NCBI RefSeq assembly: GCF_047663525.1
Contig: NC_092612.1
Coordinates: 2,637,501 to 2,701,500, forward strand
DNA length: 64,000 nucleotides
Reading direction: 5' to 3'
Source of the DNA: Anas platyrhynchos
Lineage: Eukaryota; Chordata; Aves; Anseriformes; Anatidae
The notes under the pieces: generated by a model
The model's input: only the letters and a program-made list of their open reading frames with translations
The model's database searches: none
What the model was told of the DNA's origin: nothing
Program-made: the position numbers and the translations under genes
Part shown: piece after piece, positions 49,901-59,749 of the stretch
Layout: each line of letters starts with the position of its first letter
Position numbering within the stretch: the first letter of the stretch is position 1

Positions 49901-52900
49901 AGAAAGCTGGCAGGGCTGCCCCCCGGCACGCTGGGGGCTTAACCGAGCAGCATTGGTGCGATGGGGACAAGGAGATGCCACCCCCTCCTTGCAACAGCAA
50001 AGGGGAAAAGCCCTTCTTGCTGGCACCGAGGGGTTCCCAGCTCTCTTTTGGGAGAGCCCACGTGCAAGTCCTCGCCCTGGATCCTCTCAGGGACGGAGCA
50101 GGGTGCCGCCTGTGGCCCTGTGGTGGTGGCTTTCCAAAGGCTGCAGCTCCCTGCTGCAATGTTTGTCGAGGGCAAACTCGCAGCCTGCTGAGCTCCAGCG
50201 CTGTTTGCCTGCCACCCTGCGTGCCCTGCAGCCCCATACTTGACGGGGGGCAGGCTGTCACCTGCCTCTCCGGGCAGGAGGGTGGTAGAGGTGCCTCGGC
50301 ATTGCTCTGTGCTGTCCCTGCCCGCATCGGCCGCGTCCCGCAGTGGATAGCATTTGATTTGTTTTCATTGATGCAGTGCGTGGGGCTGGGTAATCTAATC
50401 CCAGCTCCAAATGGTGTGAGCAAAACACAAGTGATGGCAGAGACAAGCTCCAGCCTCGCACACGCAGCAGCACCGCGTGGTTTCCTACCAAGGAGCCAGG
50501 GCCAGGAGCTCGCTGCCGGCTGCTCTCGGGAGGGTCCTTTAGCAGCAGCCTCAGGGTGCTGCTGGCCTCCCCTGGGACCTGGGACCCAGGACGGAGGTGC
50601 CAAGGCTGGAGCCGAGGGCACCCACCCGGCCTCTTCCTTCCCCCTCCCCGTTTCGCCGCAGGCCCAGCGAGGAGATGGTGAAGATGGTGCTGAGCCGGCC
50701 GTGCCACCCCGACGACCAGTTCACCACCAGCATCCTGCGGCACTGGTGCATCAAACACGACGACCTGCTGGCCGAGCACATCAAGTCGCTGCTCATCAAG
50801 AACAACAGCCTGCCGCGGAAACGCCAAAGGTGAGGGCAGCAGCGGGGGGCTCTGCGGGGCCGGGATGCTGTGAGGGGTCCTGCGGGACGTCACCCAGCCC
50901 ACCCCCCTTTGGGCCAGGGCGGTGCCGCTGCCCACCCACACACGGGCAGAGCCCTGAGTGAGCGGCTCTGCTCCCGAGCTGACATCCCACCAGGAAGACC
51001 CTTTTGTTTTGAGTCTGTTCCCCGAGTTGTTTGGGGGAAGAGCTTCCATTTCAGCTGTTGGTGCGTGTGGTGCCAAGCCGCGGCGCTCCCCTGCTGCGTC
51101 AGCGGCCTCCCCTCGGCCCTGCTGTGCCTGCCTGCCAAGCAGCGTGATGTTTCTGGAGCGTTTTTGGGTGCAGATCTCCCAGATGTGGCCAACCACACGT
51201 GCTTGGTCTCTCCTGGGACACTGCAGCCGTTGGGGTGGCCGGGGTCACAGAGCCTTTTGGCACAGGGGGGCTGGAGGAGGCAGCTGGGCGAAGCTGGAGC
51301 CCGCAGGACCTCGCTCTGCTCCACTCTGCTCCCCAGGCGCTTTCCCAGCCTTTCATCCAGCCTCAAAATCAAACACCAAACCCAGAGGCAGCCTCTCCCG
51401 CGGGCACAGCCCGCACGGTGCCCGGCAGCAGCCACCAGCCCCTGCTGCTCCCTTCGCTGCTCCGTGCCCCTCCGCAGCAGCGTGCGCACCCCCGGCCGTG
51501 CCGCAGCCCCTCGGTGCCGGGGGTCTCCTCCTGCAGCCCCCCGGTGCTGGTGCTCAGCGGGCTGCCAGGCTGGGACCGGGCGGCCTTTTGCTGGAGTAGG
51601 AAGGACATCTAGTGTCCTGGGGAAGCAGAGCAGCACCGCGAGGGCTGCGTGTCCCCAAGGACCGCTGGCAGCCGGCACCGGGACAGCGTCCGTCCCGCTG
51701 GCACCGCGGGGTCCCCCACATCTCCTGCGAGGCTGCTGGGGAAATCAGCTCGTCCGTCGGTTCCCTTCTCCTCCTCCCCGTTAATTAGCCGTCCTCTGCA
51801 GTGGAACAACGCAGCTCTTTTCCCGGTGTTTCTGTTCCAGGATCCGGGCTGAAGCCAGGTCTAATCCCTGCTAATTAACCGGCAGCCAGCTGAGGCTGGT
51901 AACGCCCGGTGCTGGCACCGCACCGTGTCCTGGGGCTGCACGCAGGGCGCTCAGTGCTCCGCAGAGCCCCCGGGGAGGAGGCGGCGAGCACCCTGAGCAG
52001 GATTCATCCCCTTACTCCCAGAGCAGACGGGCTCCAGGCATCCCTCATGTGCTGGGGCAGGAGGAGAGCCCTGCACTGCTCGGCACCCGCAGGGTCAGGG
52101 CAGAATCACCCCCTGCTGTGGGTGCTGGTCCCCACACCCCATGCCTTGAAGGACAGCCCCGTTAGCTCCATGCCCTGCATCTCCTTGGGGATTTGGGGGT
52201 TCTCGGTCTTCCCTCAAGCACTGCACGAGCTCAAACAGCTCCTGCAGCCCGTCTTGGGGGGACAGAGCAGGGCTGGGGTTGGGGTGTGCAGGAGGAGCGG
52301 GTCCGTGGCTCCTGCCCCCCCCAGGACCAACTGCGCTCCCGCTCTGCCCCCAGCCTGCGCAGTTCCAGCAGCAAACTGGCCCAGCTCACCCTGGAGCAGA
52401 TCCTGGAGCACCTGGACAACCTCCGCCTCAACCTGACCAACACCAAACAGAACTGTAGGTACCGCCGCCCGGCCCCATCGCCTCGGGGCACGTGCAGATC
52501 CCAAATGGGGACTGGGATGCTCCAGGATGCCGAGACCCCCTCACTTGGCTCACAAAACCCTCAGCACCCACCTGGGGGGGGGCAAAAACCTGCCCTGGGG
52601 GGTTGACCCAGCTCCTGACTCCCCTTTTTCTGTTTCCTCAACAGTTTTCAGCCAAACCCCCATCCTGCAGGCCCTGCAGCACGTCCAGGCCAGCTGCGAC
52701 GAAGCCCACAAGATGAAGTAAGTCGGCGGCGCCCGTCCCGGTGCCCACGCCTGCCCTGGCAGCGTCTGACCCCGTCCCCGCTTCCTTCCAGGTTCAGCGA
52801 CCTCTTCTCCCTGGCCGAGGAGTATGAAGACTCCTCCACCAAACCCCCAAAGAGCCGCCGAAAAGCCACCCTCTCCAGCCCCCGCAGCCGCAAGAACGCC

Positions 52901-53113
52901 GCCCAGCCGGCCAACAACGAGGAGGAATCGGCCTCCAGCAGCGCCTCGGTAAAGTGGGGGGCTGTGGGGGGGCCGCGTCTGCCAGGGACCACTCCCATGG
53001 TCATGACCACCGCTTCCTCCTCTCCCCCTGCACAGGAGGAAGAAGACACCAAGCCCAAACCCACCAAAAGGAAAAGAAAAGGCTCCTCGGCCGTGGGCTC
53101 GGACAGTGACTGA
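16950..53113 (+). CDS. INTS3: INTS3, Integrator complex subunit 3 (also SOSS complex subunit A)
   Basis: Nuclear scaffold of helical repeats; part of Integrator (snRNA 3' processing, attenuation of paused Pol II) and of SOSS with hSSB1/2 and INIP in DNA-break repair. The 30 coding exons are 16950-17048, 18564-18647, 19603-19686, 24331-24444, 24670-24754, 26297-26363, 29824-29968, 30836-30965, 33987-34084, 34860-35051, 35975-36062, 36586-36665, 38591-38682, 39506-39612, 40401-40520, 41879-42008, 42924-42978, 43873-43976, 44508-44552, 44925-45044, 45160-45313, 46873-46941, 48210-48285, 49585-49698, 49804-49852, 50662-50829, 52354-52454, 52645-52717, 52792-52948, 53036-53113. They total 3078 bases (1025 aa; human about 1042). 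It starts MELQKGKG, with a shorter Gly/Ala tract than human, then follows human INTS3 closely ([45 protein letters not shown]). The tail carries a basic nuclear-localisation-like KPTKRKRKG and acidic GSDSD. All sites are GT-AG; exon 20 uses an AAG acceptor. Confidence 0.97.
18031..18110. repeat. 20-21-base tandem repeat in INTS3 intron 1
   Basis: Four to five copies of a unit close to CTGCTAATCAGGCCCCAAAT, starting from a diverged GTTAATCAGGCCCCCAAT. Confidence 0.9.
18648..18695. repeat. 14-base tandem triplet at the INTS3 exon 2 donor
   Basis: Three copies of GAGTGTCACCTCCT lie directly at the splice junction. Only the first is preceded by GT in a donor context (CAC|GTGAGT); the others read CTGAGT. 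Confidence 0.85.
19687..24330. other. INTS3 intron 3 (4.6 kb), no gene seen
   Basis: Mostly unique-looking sequence of moderate GC content. AT-rich islands occur near 22440-22520, 23720-23790 and 24200-24290. No exon-like conserved peptide, RNA gene or recognisable transposon is visible. Confidence 0.6.
24755..29823. other. INTS3 introns 5 and 6, flanking the 67-base exon 6
   Basis: Intron 5 (24755-26296) and intron 6 (26364-29823) contain no supported gene. AT-rich blocks at 25560-25730 and 27030-27225 stand out from the GC-rich surroundings and are candidates for conserved non-coding DNA. Confidence 0.55.
32150..32364. repeat. Direct repeat, copy A, INTS3 intron 8
   Basis: About 200 bases that recur at 32590-32805. 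Shared anchors include CTGCTGACAAGCAGCAAA, TTTTGCCCTTTCTCC and ACAAAGGTGAGACAACGCC. By eye roughly 80-85 percent alike, so an old tandem duplication with a period of about 440 bases. I cannot assign it to a transposon family. Confidence 0.75.
32590..32805. repeat. Direct repeat, copy B, INTS3 intron 8
   Basis: Second copy of the segment at 32150-32364, in the same orientation. The end GAGACAACGCC is itself repeated once more near 32817. Confidence 0.75.
36666..38590. other. INTS3 intron 12 (1.9 kb), nothing recognised
   Basis: Unique-looking sequence of moderate GC content with a short (CAAA)-type A-rich stretch near 37313-37332 followed by pyrimidine tracts. No RNA gene, exon or transposon identified. 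Confidence 0.5.
40521..43872. other. INTS3 introns 15, 16 and 17
   Basis: Apart from exons 16 (41879-42008) and 17 (42924-42978), no gene is seen. An AT-rich block at 42535-42690, containing repeated TTTATGGCTTTA, is the only distinct feature. Confidence 0.5.
45314..52353. other. INTS3 introns 21 to 26
   Basis: These introns between exons 21 and 27 are GC-rich, free of obvious repeats, and hold no supported gene beyond exons 22-26. Confidence 0.5.
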
Positions 53114-53502
53114 GGGCGCAGCCCCGCGGCCGCTCTCGGACAAAAAGCCATCGCCAGGACGGAAAGCAGAGCGCGCGGCCCCTCGCCCGCTCTCTCCGCA
53201 TCCCCTCCACCAGCCTCGGAGCCCCTGGGGACGGGGGGGCCCCCCCGGCCCCCACCACGGGTGCTGTGCTTCCACGCCAACCCTCCTCACTCGACTTCGG
53301 TAACGGCGGCGGCCGGGGCTGGAGCGCGTCGCCCCCAGACCCCAGGACCTGGCCCCGACCCCTGCCTGGCTCGAGCAGCGGATGGGGGTCCCCAAGGAGG
53401 GGCCGCAGCGGGGCCGAGCCCCCCCCTGCCCTAGCAGGGGCCTCGGGGCAGGCAGCCCCTGGGTGTCCATCCCCAGCCTCCTATTTTCATATAAAAAATG
53501 TA

Positions 53503-53508
53503 AATAAA
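53503..53508 (+). other. INTS3: Poly(A) signal of INTS3
   Basis: AATAAA about 390 bases after the stop codon, preceded by the AT-rich TTTTCATATAAAAAATGTAA. A further A-rich stretch with AATAAA motifs at about 53720-53740 could be an alternative downstream site. Confidence 0.85.
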
Positions 53509-53889
53509 GGGTGCGAACCAGCTGCCTGCGCCGGGATGCTTCGGGGAGGGGGACGGAGGGGCCGAGGGCGCAGGGGCGCTCCCCCCCCCGGGACACGGAG
53601 CTGCTGGGGGGGGGCTCGGCTCCGTGGTGCCACCCAGGCTGGAGCTCACCGTCAGCACAAGGGGGGGGGCCGCTTTCCATTTTCACCCCCAGAGCTATGA
53701 GCGATTTTTAAGTGTTTTTAAAAAAAAATAAAAATAAAAATTCTTCCACTGTTTTGTACCCGGCGCCCCCGCTTTGTGCTGCGGCTCCTGGAGGGCTCCG
53801 TGGTGCTGAGCCCCCCCCCCCCCCGACCCCATCCCATGGCAGCAGCCCCCCCCCCCAGTGCAAGGGGGCTGCGGTGCTGCTGCCCCCCC

Positions 53890-54380
53890 CCCAGCCCCTG
53901 AGCCACGGGGGTGGGAAGGGGCCAGGAGCAGAAGGGGGAGGCTGGGGGGGGATTGGGGTGAAATGGGGGGGCTGCGGCTGTGGGGGGGGGGCATGGGGAG
54001 GGGGACAGATGGAATGGGGGGGGGCGTGGGGAGGAGGATGAGGAGAAGGGTGATGCGATGGGGGGGCTGTGGGGAAGGGCACAGGGATGAAATGGGGGGG
54101 CTGGGGCCATGGGGGGGGCGGGGGTGGAATGGGGGGGGGCGTGGGGAGGATGTTGGGGACGTGGGGGGCTGTGGAATGGTGGTGTGAGGGGGGGGGAGGA
54201 TTGGGGAAGGGCACAGGGGTGGAATGGGGGGGTTGGGGCCGTGGGGGGGGGCACGGGGCTGGAATGGGGGGGGCGTGGGGAGGAGGAGGAGGAGGGCACG
54301 GCGGGGGTTAGAAGGCCAGGGACGAAATGGGGGGGCGCAAGCAGGATGGGGGGGGGGGGAGGCAAGCATGATGGGGGGGT
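53890..54380. repeat. G-rich minisatellite between INTS3 and SLC27A3
   Basis: Units built from GGAATGGGGGGGGCGTGGGGAGG and GGGAAGGGCACAGGG recur with drift over about 490 bases, ending just before the SLC27A3 promoter. It has strong G-quadruplex potential on the plus strand. Confidence 0.8.
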
Positions 54381-54399
54381 TGGACGGGGCTGGGGGGGG

Positions 54400-54550
54400 G
54401 GCGTTCCACGGTGGGGCCAGCCCCGGGGCGGGGGCGGGGGCGGGGGCGGCTCCTCCCGGGGGCGGCCCCAGCCGGGGCTGTCGGTGGCGGCGGCGGCGGA
54501 GGGGGGGGGGCGGGTGCGTGGAGGGGGGGGGGGGTCCGGGGGTCGCGGCC
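54400..54550 (+). promoter_or_regulatory. SLC27A3 promoter and 5' UTR with GC boxes
   Basis: Four back-to-back GGGGCGG boxes at about 54425-54448, Sp1-type sites, lie some 100 bases before the ATG. CpG-island-like with no TATA box. Confidence 0.65.
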
Positions 54551-57500
54551 ATGGCGCTGGTGGCGCTGCTGGTGGCCGGGCTGGCGGCGCTGGCGCTGCT
54601 GCAGCGGCTGCTGTGGCCGCGGCTCTGGGCGGACGCCGCCTTCGTGGCGCGGGCGGCTCGGTGCCGGCGGCGGGCGCTGGCGGCGGCTGGGGGGGGGGGT
54701 CCGGGGGGGTCCGGAGGCGGCGGCAGCCTCGCGGCTCGGTTCCTGCGGGCGGCGCGGGCGGCTCCGTCCCGGCCGTTCCTGCGGGTGGCGGCCGGGCCCG
54801 TGCCCTACGGGCGGGCGGCGGCGGCGGTGGCGCGGGTGGCGAACGCGCTGCGGGGGCGGGCGCTGGGGGGGGGGGGGGGGCGGCGGGGAGCTGGGGCCCG
54901 GCGTGGCCGTGGGGCTGCTGGCGGGGAACGAGCCCGGTTTCGTCTGGGGTTGGCTCGGGCTGGCGGCGCTGGGGGCCCGGGCCGCCTTCCTGGGCACGGC
55001 GCTGCGCCCCAAAGCGCTCCGGCACTGCCTGCGCGCCTGCGGGGCCAGGGCGCTGCTGGTGGCGCACGGTGAGGAGCTGGGGGGGGGGCAACGGGGGCTG
55101 CTGGGGGGGCACCGGGATGCTGGGGGGATGGGGGGTGGGGTGCTGGGATACTGGGAGGAATGGGGGGGGGGATAGCGGGGAGCAGGGGGGCGGGGGGAGA
55201 AAGGGATGGGGGCTCCAGGGGTCAGGGGATGGGTACTGGGGTATGGGAGTACTGGGGTGGGGGGGCTGGGGGCACTGGGTAATGGGGCACTGGGATACTG
55301 GGAGTACTGGGGATGGGGGGACTGGGGGTACCAAGTGATGGGGGCTCTGGGGACACCGGGTAATGGGGCACTGGGATACTGGGAATATCAGGGATGGGGG
55401 CGCCAGGGGGAACCAGGGGGACCAGGGGTACCAAGGGATGGTGGCACAGGGGGGACCGGACAATGGGGCACTGGGATACTGGGAGTACTGGGGATGGGGG
55501 ACTGGGGGGATCCAAGGGATGGGGGCACCAAAAAGGCCAGGGGATGGGGGCACTGGGAGCACCTGGGTACCAGAGCTAAGGGCACCAGGGGTACCTGTGG
55601 GATGGGAGCACCGGGAGGCTGGGAGTACTGGGAGAAGGGGCACCAAGAGGTGGGGGCATCCAGGGTACCGAGAGGACTGGGGGAACAGGGATACTGGGAT
55701 TACTGGGGGAGGGAGCACCAGGGGTACTGGGATACTGAGGTACCAGAGTGGCACCAGGATACCAGAGATAAAGGCAGTTGGGGTGTTTAGGAGATGGGGA
55801 CACTGGGAGTACTGGGATGGAGGAATAGGGGGTTCCAGGGATGGGGGTACCAAGGGGTCGTACTGGGGTACCAGGGGCATGGTGGGTGGGGGCACTGGGG
55901 TCCCAGGGGTACCGACAAGGCCACTGAGGCAGCAGAGGGATGAGGGGTGCCAGGGTACCGGGGGCACCAGGGGTTGGGGTACTGGAGGTACCTGGGTACC
56001 TTGGGGGTACTGGTGATGGGGGCAGTGGTACCGAGCCCAGGATGGCCACCTGGGATGGGGTGGGACACAGGGCGGTGCTGGGGGGGTCACTGGGGTGTCT
56101 CCAGCATGGGGGCGATGCGAGGTCAGGGAGCTGGGGGTGTCCAGGAGGGTCCCAGCCACGTGCCCCGTCCCCTTGCCCCATGGCAAAACCAGGGCTTGGG
56201 GTGCCCTGGCTGGGAGGGGGGAGGTCCCCAAAGGCTGATGCCACCCGCAGGTGGGGGTCCCCAGCTTCTGCCCCACCAAGACAGGCTTTGGGGGTGTGTG
56301 GGGGGGGACTGGAGCCATGCCCAGGGCCTGCCCCCACCCCGTCCCACTCCCCCCTCCCCAGACCTGTTTCCCATGGTGGAGCCGATCCTGCCCAGCTTGC
56401 AGGAGGAGGACGGCATCGTGGTGTGGGTGCTGGGCGCGGGGCCGTACCCCCCCGGCGTGGTGGCCCTGCAGGAGCTGCTGGATGAGGCCTCGGAGGAGCT
56501 GGAGCCCGAGGACGTGTGGCAGCCCGAGGACATGAACGACACCTGCCTCTACATCTTCACCTCGGGCACCACTGGTGGGGACGGCGCTGACGGGACGGGG
56601 ACGGGGGCACCGCAGGGAGCAGGGCCCCGGGGTGGGGGGTGGGGGGGCTCAGCAGCATCGTCCCCCCTTTCCCCACCAGGTCTCCCCAAGGCCGCCCGCA
56701 TCTCCCACCTCAAATCCATCATGTGCCTGAGCTTCTACGAGCTGGTGGGCGCCTCCAGCCGCGACGTGGTGTACCTGGCGCTGCCGCTCTACCACATGGC
56801 CGGGTCCCTGCTGGGCATTGTCGGCTGCATCGGCATCGGTGGGTGAGGGGCGCTGGGGACCCCCGGGTGGCATCCGGGGGAGGGGGGTGGACAAAGTGGG
56901 GGCTGATTCCTCCTCTTCGTGCAGGGGCCACGTGCGTGCTGAAGGAGAAGTTCTCAGCCAGCCAGTTCTGGGACGATTGCTGTGCCGAGGGCGTCACCGT
57001 CTTCCAGTACATCGGGGAGCTCTGCCGCTACCTGGTCAACCAGCCCCAGGTCTGGGGGGGACCTGGGGGGGGCAGGCAGGACCAGGAGGGGTTCCGGAGC
57101 CCCCCCCCCCCTCAATGCTGACCCTGCCTCCCACAGCGCCCCGGGGAGCGGCAGCACGGGCTGCGGCTGGCGGTGGGCAGCGGGCTGCGCCCCGACGTCT
57201 GGCGGCGCTTCCTGGAGCGCTTCGGGGCCATCCGCATCGTGGAGACCTACGGGCTGACCGAGGGCAACGTCACCCTCTTCAACTACACTGGCACGCCCGG
57301 CGCCGTGGGGCGCAGCAGCTTCATCTACAAGGTGCTGGGGGCACTGGGGGGACGGGGACGGGGGCTGGGATGGGGAATTCCGCGTCCCCGTCCCAGCATC
57401 CTGACACCGCGCTCCCCAGCTCTTCTCGCCCTTCGAGATCGTGCGCTACGACGTGGCCGAGGGAGCCCCGGTGCGGGACAAGGCCGGGCGCTGCATCCGC

Positions 57501-58534
57501 GTGGGGACGGGTGAGGCGGGGGGCCGGGGACGGAGCTGGGGGGTCCCAGGGAATTTGGGGATCCCAGGGAAGTTGGGGATCCCAGGGAGGGTGGGGGTCC
57601 CAGGGCCATCCCCCTCACACAGCCCCGGTCCCCGCAGGCGAGACGGGGCTGCTGATCGCCCCGGTGACCCCCCGGACCCCCTTCCTGGGCTACGCGGGCA
57701 GCCAGGAGCTGTCGGAGCAGAAGCTGCTGCGCGGGGTCTTTGCCGAGGGGGACACCTACTTCAGCACCGGTGACCTGGTGGAGCAGGATGCGGCCCAATT
57801 CGTCCGCTTCCGCGACCGCACCGGCGACACGTACAGGTGGTGCTGAGCGCGCGGCCCCCACCCCCTCCCCGCCCCACGGGGACCCCCTCAGAGCATCCCC
57901 CCCATCACGCGGGGGTGCTCAGCCCCCTTCCAATCCCCCCCCCCCCAGGTGGAAAGGTGAGAACGTGGCCACCACGGAGGTGGCCGAAGTCCTGGCGGCC
58001 CACGAGGCGCTGCAAGAAGTCACCGTCTACGGTGTGAGCGTGCCAGGTAGCGCTGCCCCCCAAAGCCACCCCGCTGCCCACCCCCACCCCACCCCATCGC
58101 CCCGCGGTGCCCCCCCAGCTCTGCCCCTCGCCCCCCAGGCCACGAGGGCCGTGCCGGGATGGCGGCGCTGGTGCTGCGCCCCGGCTGCCGGCTGGACGGC
58201 GCCGGGCTCTACCAGCACGTGGCCGAGCTGCTGCCCCCATACGCCCAACCCCGCTTCCTCCGGCTGCAGGTAACGGGGTGGGGGGGGACACACGGGGACA
58301 AGGGGGGGGGACAGCGGGGAGGGGAGGGGGCCCAGCACCTCCGTGTCGCCGCGCCAGGAGCGCCTGGAGATGACGGCGACCTTCAAGCAGCAGAAGGTGC
58401 GCCTGGCGCAGGAGGGCTTCGACCCGGCGCGCGTCCCCGACCCCCTGTTCCTGCTGGACGAGGCCGCCCGCGCCTACGTGCCCCTGGGCCCCGCGCTCTG
58501 GGAGGACATCGTGGCCGGCCGCAGGCGCCTCTAG
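54551..58534 (+). CDS. SLC27A3: SLC27A3, long-chain fatty acid transport protein 3 (acyl-CoA synthetase)
   Basis: Membrane-associated enzyme that activates long or very-long-chain fatty acids to acyl-CoA. The 10 exons are 54551-55068, 56362-56574, 56680-56838, 56925-57049, 57137-57331, 57420-57510, 57638-57836, 57949-58046, 58139-58269, 58358-58534. The start (GCGGCCATGG) opens a hydrophobic N-terminal membrane anchor ([16 protein letters not shown]). The AMP-binding P-loop [13 protein letters not shown] spans exons 2-3, [10 protein letters not shown] is in exon 5, and the FATP signature [20 protein letters not shown] is in exons 7-8. Expected length is about 634 aa. Exon 1 shows one apparent frame slip in the 16-G run at 54865-54880: upstream codons fit the ATG frame, but the conserved [18 protein letters not shown] downstream sits one base over. 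With 15 or 18 Gs the frame is whole, so a homopolymer count error is likelier than gene loss. Neighbours match human 1q21.3; FATP3-like motifs ([20 protein letters not shown]) support SLC27A3 over other FATPs. Confidence 0.93.
55080..56060. repeat. Minisatellite in SLC27A3 intron 1
   Basis: About 1 kb of units such as CACTGGGATACTGGGAGTAC and TGGGGATGGGGGCACC, 15-50 bases with nested periodicity. It fills most of the only long intron of the gene. Confidence 0.88.
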
Positions 58535-58614
58535 GCCGGGCCCCGGTGCCCCAAGGGGCCAGGGGGGGTCCAGCAGGGGGTGGCCCACGGCGCTGTGGGG
58601 CTGTCCTGAAGTGC

Positions 58615-59410
58615 CCACGTCCGTCCTGCGGGCCCTAGGTCTGTCCTGCAGCCCCCATGTTCATCCTACAGGCCCCATGTCTGTCCCACGGCCCTCACAC
58701 CCATCCTACAGCCCCCACATCCATCCTGCAGCCCCCACATCTGTCCTACAAGCCCCACATCCATCCTACAGGCCCTACATGCATCCTACGGCCCCCACGT
58801 CTGTCCTACACACCCTGTGTTCATCCTACAGGCCCCATGTCTGTCCCACGGCCCCCACATCCATCCTATAGCCCCCACATCCATCCTACAGGCCCCATGT
58901 CCGTCCTACAGGCCCCATGTCTGTCCTGCAGGTGTCACGCCCATCCTACAGGCCCCATGTTCATCCTACAGGCCCCATCTCTGTCCTACAGCCCTCATGT
59001 TCATCCTACAGGCCCCATGTCCATCCCATGGCCCTCACATCCATCTGACAGCCCCCACGTCTGTCCTACAAGCCCCATATCTGTCCCGCAGTCCTCACAC
59101 CCATCCTACAGGCCCCACGTCCATCCTGTGGTCCCTAGGTCCGTCCTACAGGCCTCATGTCTGTCCTGCAACCCCCACGCCCATCCTACAGTCCCCATGG
59201 CCATTCTGCGGCCCTCATATCCATCCTGCAGCCCCCACATCCATCCTACAGCCCCCATGTCCATCCCGTGGCCCTCACATCCATCCGACAGGCCCCACAT
59301 CCAGCCTGCAGCCCCCACATCCATCCTACAGGCCCCATGTCCACCCCGTGGCCCTCACATCCATCCTGGGGTCCCCACATCTGTCCTGGGGCCCTCCTGT
59401 CCATCCTACC
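58615..59410. repeat. 19-21-base minisatellite in the SLC27A3 3' UTR
   Basis: About 40 copies of a unit close to CCCCATGTCCATCCTACAGG (variants CACATC, CACGTC, CTGTCC). It starts about 80 bases after the stop codon and ends about 125 bases before the poly(A) signal, so it should be transcribed into the mature mRNA. Confidence 0.92.
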
Positions 59411-59534
59411 AGCCCCCCCCCCCCCAAACCTCCTTGTGTCCCCCCCATGGGGCTCCTGCCCCAGCCACCAGTGCCTTCCCCCTCCTCGGGGCCCTTTCTA
59501 GGTAAATTTCTCCCATTTCGGGTTTTTTTTGGCA

Positions 59535-59540
59535 AATAAA
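59535..59540 (+). other. SLC27A3: Poly(A) signal of SLC27A3
   Basis: AATAAA followed by GACTTTTTGTAGC. It predicts a 3' UTR of about 1 kb made mainly of the minisatellite. No earlier AATAAA is seen after the stop codon. Confidence 0.8.
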
Positions 59541-59749
59541 GACTTTTTGTAGCAAACCTCGCTGCCGCGTCTGTCACCCCCCCATCCCACCCCGCGCTGG
59601 GCGGGGGGGGGGGCACCCATGGGAGGGCACCAAGGCCAATAATGACGCTTGGCCTCAATTCGGGGGGTTTTGCCCCAAAAAAAAGGCCGGCTGGGCCACG
59701 CGCCCACCTCCCGCAGCCCCAATGCACCACAGCAGCCGCATCCAAAGTT

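Noticed and set aside
54551-55068. SLC27A3 as a pseudogene
   Set aside because: Nine downstream exons are intact with good splice sites and all signature motifs; the single slip is in a 16-G run.
53718-56318. 866-codon minus-strand proline/serine-rich frame
   Set aside because: Covers the G-rich array, the SLC27A3 promoter, exon 1 and the intron 1 minisatellite in antisense; low complexity with no family resemblance.
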